DNA of 64,000 bases from Lottia gigantea (lineage: Eukaryota; Mollusca; Gastropoda; Lottiidae), in the NCBI RefSeq assembly GCF_000327385.1, contig NW_008710284.1:926259-990258 (forward strand). Reading direction: 5' to 3'. The position numbers were made by a program, and so were the translations under genes. Of the stretch, positions 60,801 through 64,000 are shown one piece after another. Numbering within the stretch: position 1 is the stretch's first letter; each line of letters opens with the position of its first letter. The notes beneath the pieces were generated by a model that did no database searches, had not been told where the DNA came from, and saw only the letters and a list, made by a program, of their open reading frames with translations.

Positions 60801-62430
60801 GAAGTAATGGATTTGTGAGGTTAAAAATATTTTATGATTTAAAAAACTACTCTTCTCAACGGATTGTTTTAATGTTAGATTTAGAAAGCGGTTACCTGCA
60901 GATGATTTTATATAACGTTATATTGCATTTAAACTGTCTTTGTCAAATTATGATGTAAATTGCTGATTTCTGTTGATGTTAATTTTATTGACATGCGGAG
61001 TTTTTATATGAGAATTTTTCAAACAGTGGTCGATGCTTTTAACGAAGCTCAGTCGTACGTTTAAAATCTTATATAGAAAATCGTTTTCAGATGAATTTGT
61101 TAGATCTGAAGCTGAACTAAGTAAACTCGCTAGGCGGAGCATTGATTGTTCATATTGAAGTAAACAAACAGAACCATTCATTCTACTTTCGATTTATTGG
61201 AAAACCTGAGATTGCTGCACACCTTAATGGTGTATCTAAGTGCCTCGGGCAAAAGGTCAGTCGATAGATACTGAAACTCTTGGTTGATCAGGATCTTGTA
61301 CAGTTTTTTTTCTTTAAGAACTGGTCAATGTTGGCTTATATCTCAGAAGCTGGTTGCAATGGATTTGGTCTTGGTATTTGATGGGTTTTTGCCCCAATGG
61401 AAACCACATTGGCTGGACATTCAGTCTCTTACTATTGTAATGTTCCTATAACTTTCTCGAGTTCTTTCCAAGTTTAAACTCTGGAATCTAGAGTCCGATG
61501 AGAAACTCGACCTTGTAAGGAATGGCATATCGCCAGTAAATCAGACTCGATGTCTTAGTGAAGTTATCTCGGTGAACAATTCTAGAGAAGAAATGAGTTG
61601 GTTGAATCGATAATTACCACTGATTTTCTCCCAAGGTTTCGCAATACTAAATCACTTTTAGATTGCCTACTTAACACGTTTGTAGCCTTCAATGTGTTAC
61701 TGCCTGTTAACTGATGCTAATCTGTCATAATTAATCTCGGAAACTTGAACTGTGTTTTCTGGTTCCATTACAGTGCTTCTTGAAAAAATTTCCGATTCAA
61801 ACCGAGATGTTTCTTGTAATTATATTTTTTGCTCTTCAACATATATTTTGATTATTTACGTTGTTAATGCAAGAAATGAATGAATATTTCACTATATTGC
61901 CTGATTTCTTTGGACGCCATTATTCGTTTACGTTTTTCTGATTTAACTTAGTAAGATAATAGATTGCATCAGTTTAATAGAAAGAGGTTTCTACCGTATT
62001 GAGACAGAAAATGGATCCCGCTTTAGGGAAACTGTTGTCAAATTAACCTACTTTTTCAATTCTGCACTTAAAGTGCGCTGGACTGAATATATCCAAAACC
62101 TCATTATTTGTCGGAGAATAAATATTGTTTGAGACAAGTTGATGACTGTAGGCTGGTGGAGAAGTTAATCGTCCTGGTCGGTGCATGCTAAGTACTTCCC
62201 AATACCACGATAATTCCACCGATATTGTAAATGACAAGAGCCGCGGGAAAATTCTGTGCAGACGAGGTTTCATTATCGATATTCGGTAATTAATTACTCA
62301 GTCACCTAGGGCAAGGCTGAAAACCCTATATTTCTGGGCGAATCTGAGTTTTAATTTCCATTTTATATCTGTTATTGACTTTATACAATCGATGACGAAT
62401 CTGTATCCGAAGGAACAAGGGTGTAATGGA
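57835..62430. other. no gene recognised
   Basis: Long AT-rich stretch. Short frames at 59890, 60105, 60458 and 60948 show no family resemblance or splice context. Confidence 0.45.
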
Positions 62431-62439
62431 TAAGCGCGA

Positions 62440-62650
62440 GCAGACCATTCTTACTCTTTTCGATGGTACTTCTCTTCGGAGGAGTCCAATACTATACAAC
62501 TTTTATTCTCGATTTTGCCATACTTTGGAGATCTTGATTCGCAGAATTGTCTTGCTTGTATGGATTTATCTTCGAAATACCTGATGGTACTTCTCTATGG
62601 AGGAGTCCGCCACTAAACAACTTTTACTCTCGATTTAGCTATTCTTTGTA
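62440..62650 (+). repeat. dispersed repeat, tandem 1.5 copies
   Basis: GATGGTACTTCTCTTCGGAG, GAGTCC and ACAACTTTTATTCTCGATTT at about 62463-62515 recur as GATGGTACTTCTCTATGGAG, GAGTCCGCC and ACAACTTTTACTCTCGATTT at about 62583-62640. A reverse copy lies at 54340-54475. Confidence 0.85.
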
Positions 62651-62659
62651 CGGATTTTT

Positions 62660-64000
62660 ATTACATTGGGCCGTTTATCCTCACTTAGAATTAAACCAAT
62701 GTTTCAAATAGCAATACTGTATACTCGTTGCATAGATCATCAGACGTGATAGTGAGTTTGTTTTCTGTTATCTCTGGTAGACATACACCACCGATCGACA
62801 TAAAATCTCCGCAATTTGATCGATTGAAAATTGAGCTGTAGTTCATCCGGAACATCAGACATCAATAAAGTCTGGATTACAAGGGAGAGAGTGCTCCACC
62901 TCCGCTTCTCTACTGGACTAAGTTACACGAAATGGACCCTTGTTAACTGATAGAACCACCAGACAGTATCTTTCTTGTGAGTTACGTATGGGGTTTTCTG
63001 GTACCTTTTTCTGGGTCACAAATCAAAGGGAGGTACATTTTACTGTGTTTCTAGAAGAGAGGTTTTTTACTGTACAGGTAGAAACGTTGTATATCATCCG
63101 ATAGTTTAATGGTTTCTGATTTGCGATTGTTATGCTTGACGGTAATATAACGGTTCTGATAACTAAATGGATCTCTCTTCTATCTGGAGTCCCGAACATG
63201 ATGGCGTTATCTCTCGATTTCCGGACAGGAAGACGTCTGCCTGTAACTGGACAGACAATCTGGAAGTATTTATCGCTTTATGACGGAATACTACGAGAAG
63301 ATAAAAATAGTCTTCTATCAGTCTCATGATCTCAGGTTACAGGTAATAGATTTAAATTGAGAATAATTCTGTCTGTTTCTGGTTGTTATCTCAATTGGGT
63401 CAAAACCCGTACATTTTTTTTCTATCGAATTTAGCTTTGAAGAATCGTACTAAATTTCTTCTTCATCAGAGTTGGTGCTGTTAGGCTGCTTAGTCTGAAT
63501 TTTGCTGGTGTTTTTGGCGGTTACTCGTTGAAAGTATCACCAGACTTGATGGTTCTTTGGCTACGGCAGCAACTTCCCCGAGGCTGAAAGTACTGTTATG
63601 AGTTTGGGTCACATTGGATCTGTTTTGATCTCAAGTTTTTGTTCGTTCTGACGACAAGTATGGTCCCACATGCTATATAACAATGTCTCGGTTCGTGTTT
63701 TTGTATTAATGCTAGCAAGACAAGGGGTTTCGGTTTCTTGTGGTCGTTATTTAGTAAGATAATTGTTGTCTAGTCTCTCTGAAGTCAGGTCAAAGTTACA
63801 ATGTCACAGAAGACATTATGTCAGTTCTACTGTTATTATATTTCTCATGATGGCGGCTCTTCAAACATTCTCTCAATCTTAATAAGTTTCATTTCATTTC
63901 TAGCGTGTCTTTTAGCCAGTTTCCACTGAATCAAACTGACAACAAAGCTACTTTTATCGGAATGTAGAAAAACGATTTGTTTTAATATAAAATCGATGGT
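62660..64000. other. no gene recognised
   Basis: The frame at 63132-63329 has no family resemblance. No acceptor for the plus-strand gene's next exon was found before the window ends. Confidence 0.45.

Noticed and set aside
1-64000. Retrovirus-like, LTR or Polinton remnants and toxin genes
   Set aside because: No polymerase, integrase or capsid-like protein segment and no long terminal direct repeats were recognised by eye on either strand. A profile search could still find decayed pieces.

Overview
The window is animal nuclear DNA: AT-rich, gene-poor, with GT-AG introns, long non-coding stretches, many minisatellites and several copies of an interspersed SINE-like repeat ending in a (CATTT)n tail. 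The repeat type and the protein content suggest a lophotrochozoan, most likely a marine gastropod mollusc such as a limpet. This is inference; no species marker was seen.

Left edge (1-5.9 kb, minus strand): one well-supported gene, a Vac8-like armadillo-repeat protein. Thirteen coding exons can be joined by consistent splice phases into a 596-residue protein with a cysteine cluster near the N-terminus. The start-codon exon has its own 3' splice site, so a 5' UTR exon lies further right, possibly at about 8.29-8.4 kb. The last intron before the start codon holds a 44-bp tandem repeat, each unit carrying a copy of that splice acceptor.

Centre (8.4-39.3 kb, plus strand): a second gene points right, head-to-head with the first. 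Its first coding exon carries only ATGG. The next exon (8936-9108) completes a 59-codon N-terminus starting Met-Gly-Leu-Cys-Pro-Ser, a possible lipidation signal. At 39194-39274 lies another start-codon exon (27 codons, strong Kozak context, upstream in-frame stop, consensus donor) ending in the same phase. These are probably alternative first exons of one large gene whose common body lies right of the window. The family could not be recognised.

Right half (39.3-64 kb): no convincing conserved coding exon. One 123-codon minus-strand open frame (55864-56235) may be a small nested gene. The rest is tandem repeats (21/42 bp, 18 bp, about 130 bp), a dispersed repeat at 54.4 and 62.5 kb, hairpin elements, SINE fragments and promoter-like motif clusters.

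No rRNA, intact tRNA, CRISPR array, intact transposon, retrovirus-like element or toxin gene was recognised. The most interesting points are the tandem array of decoy splice acceptors, the possible alternative-promoter switch between lipid-anchored and soluble N-termini, and the nested palindromic element at 33.3 kb.
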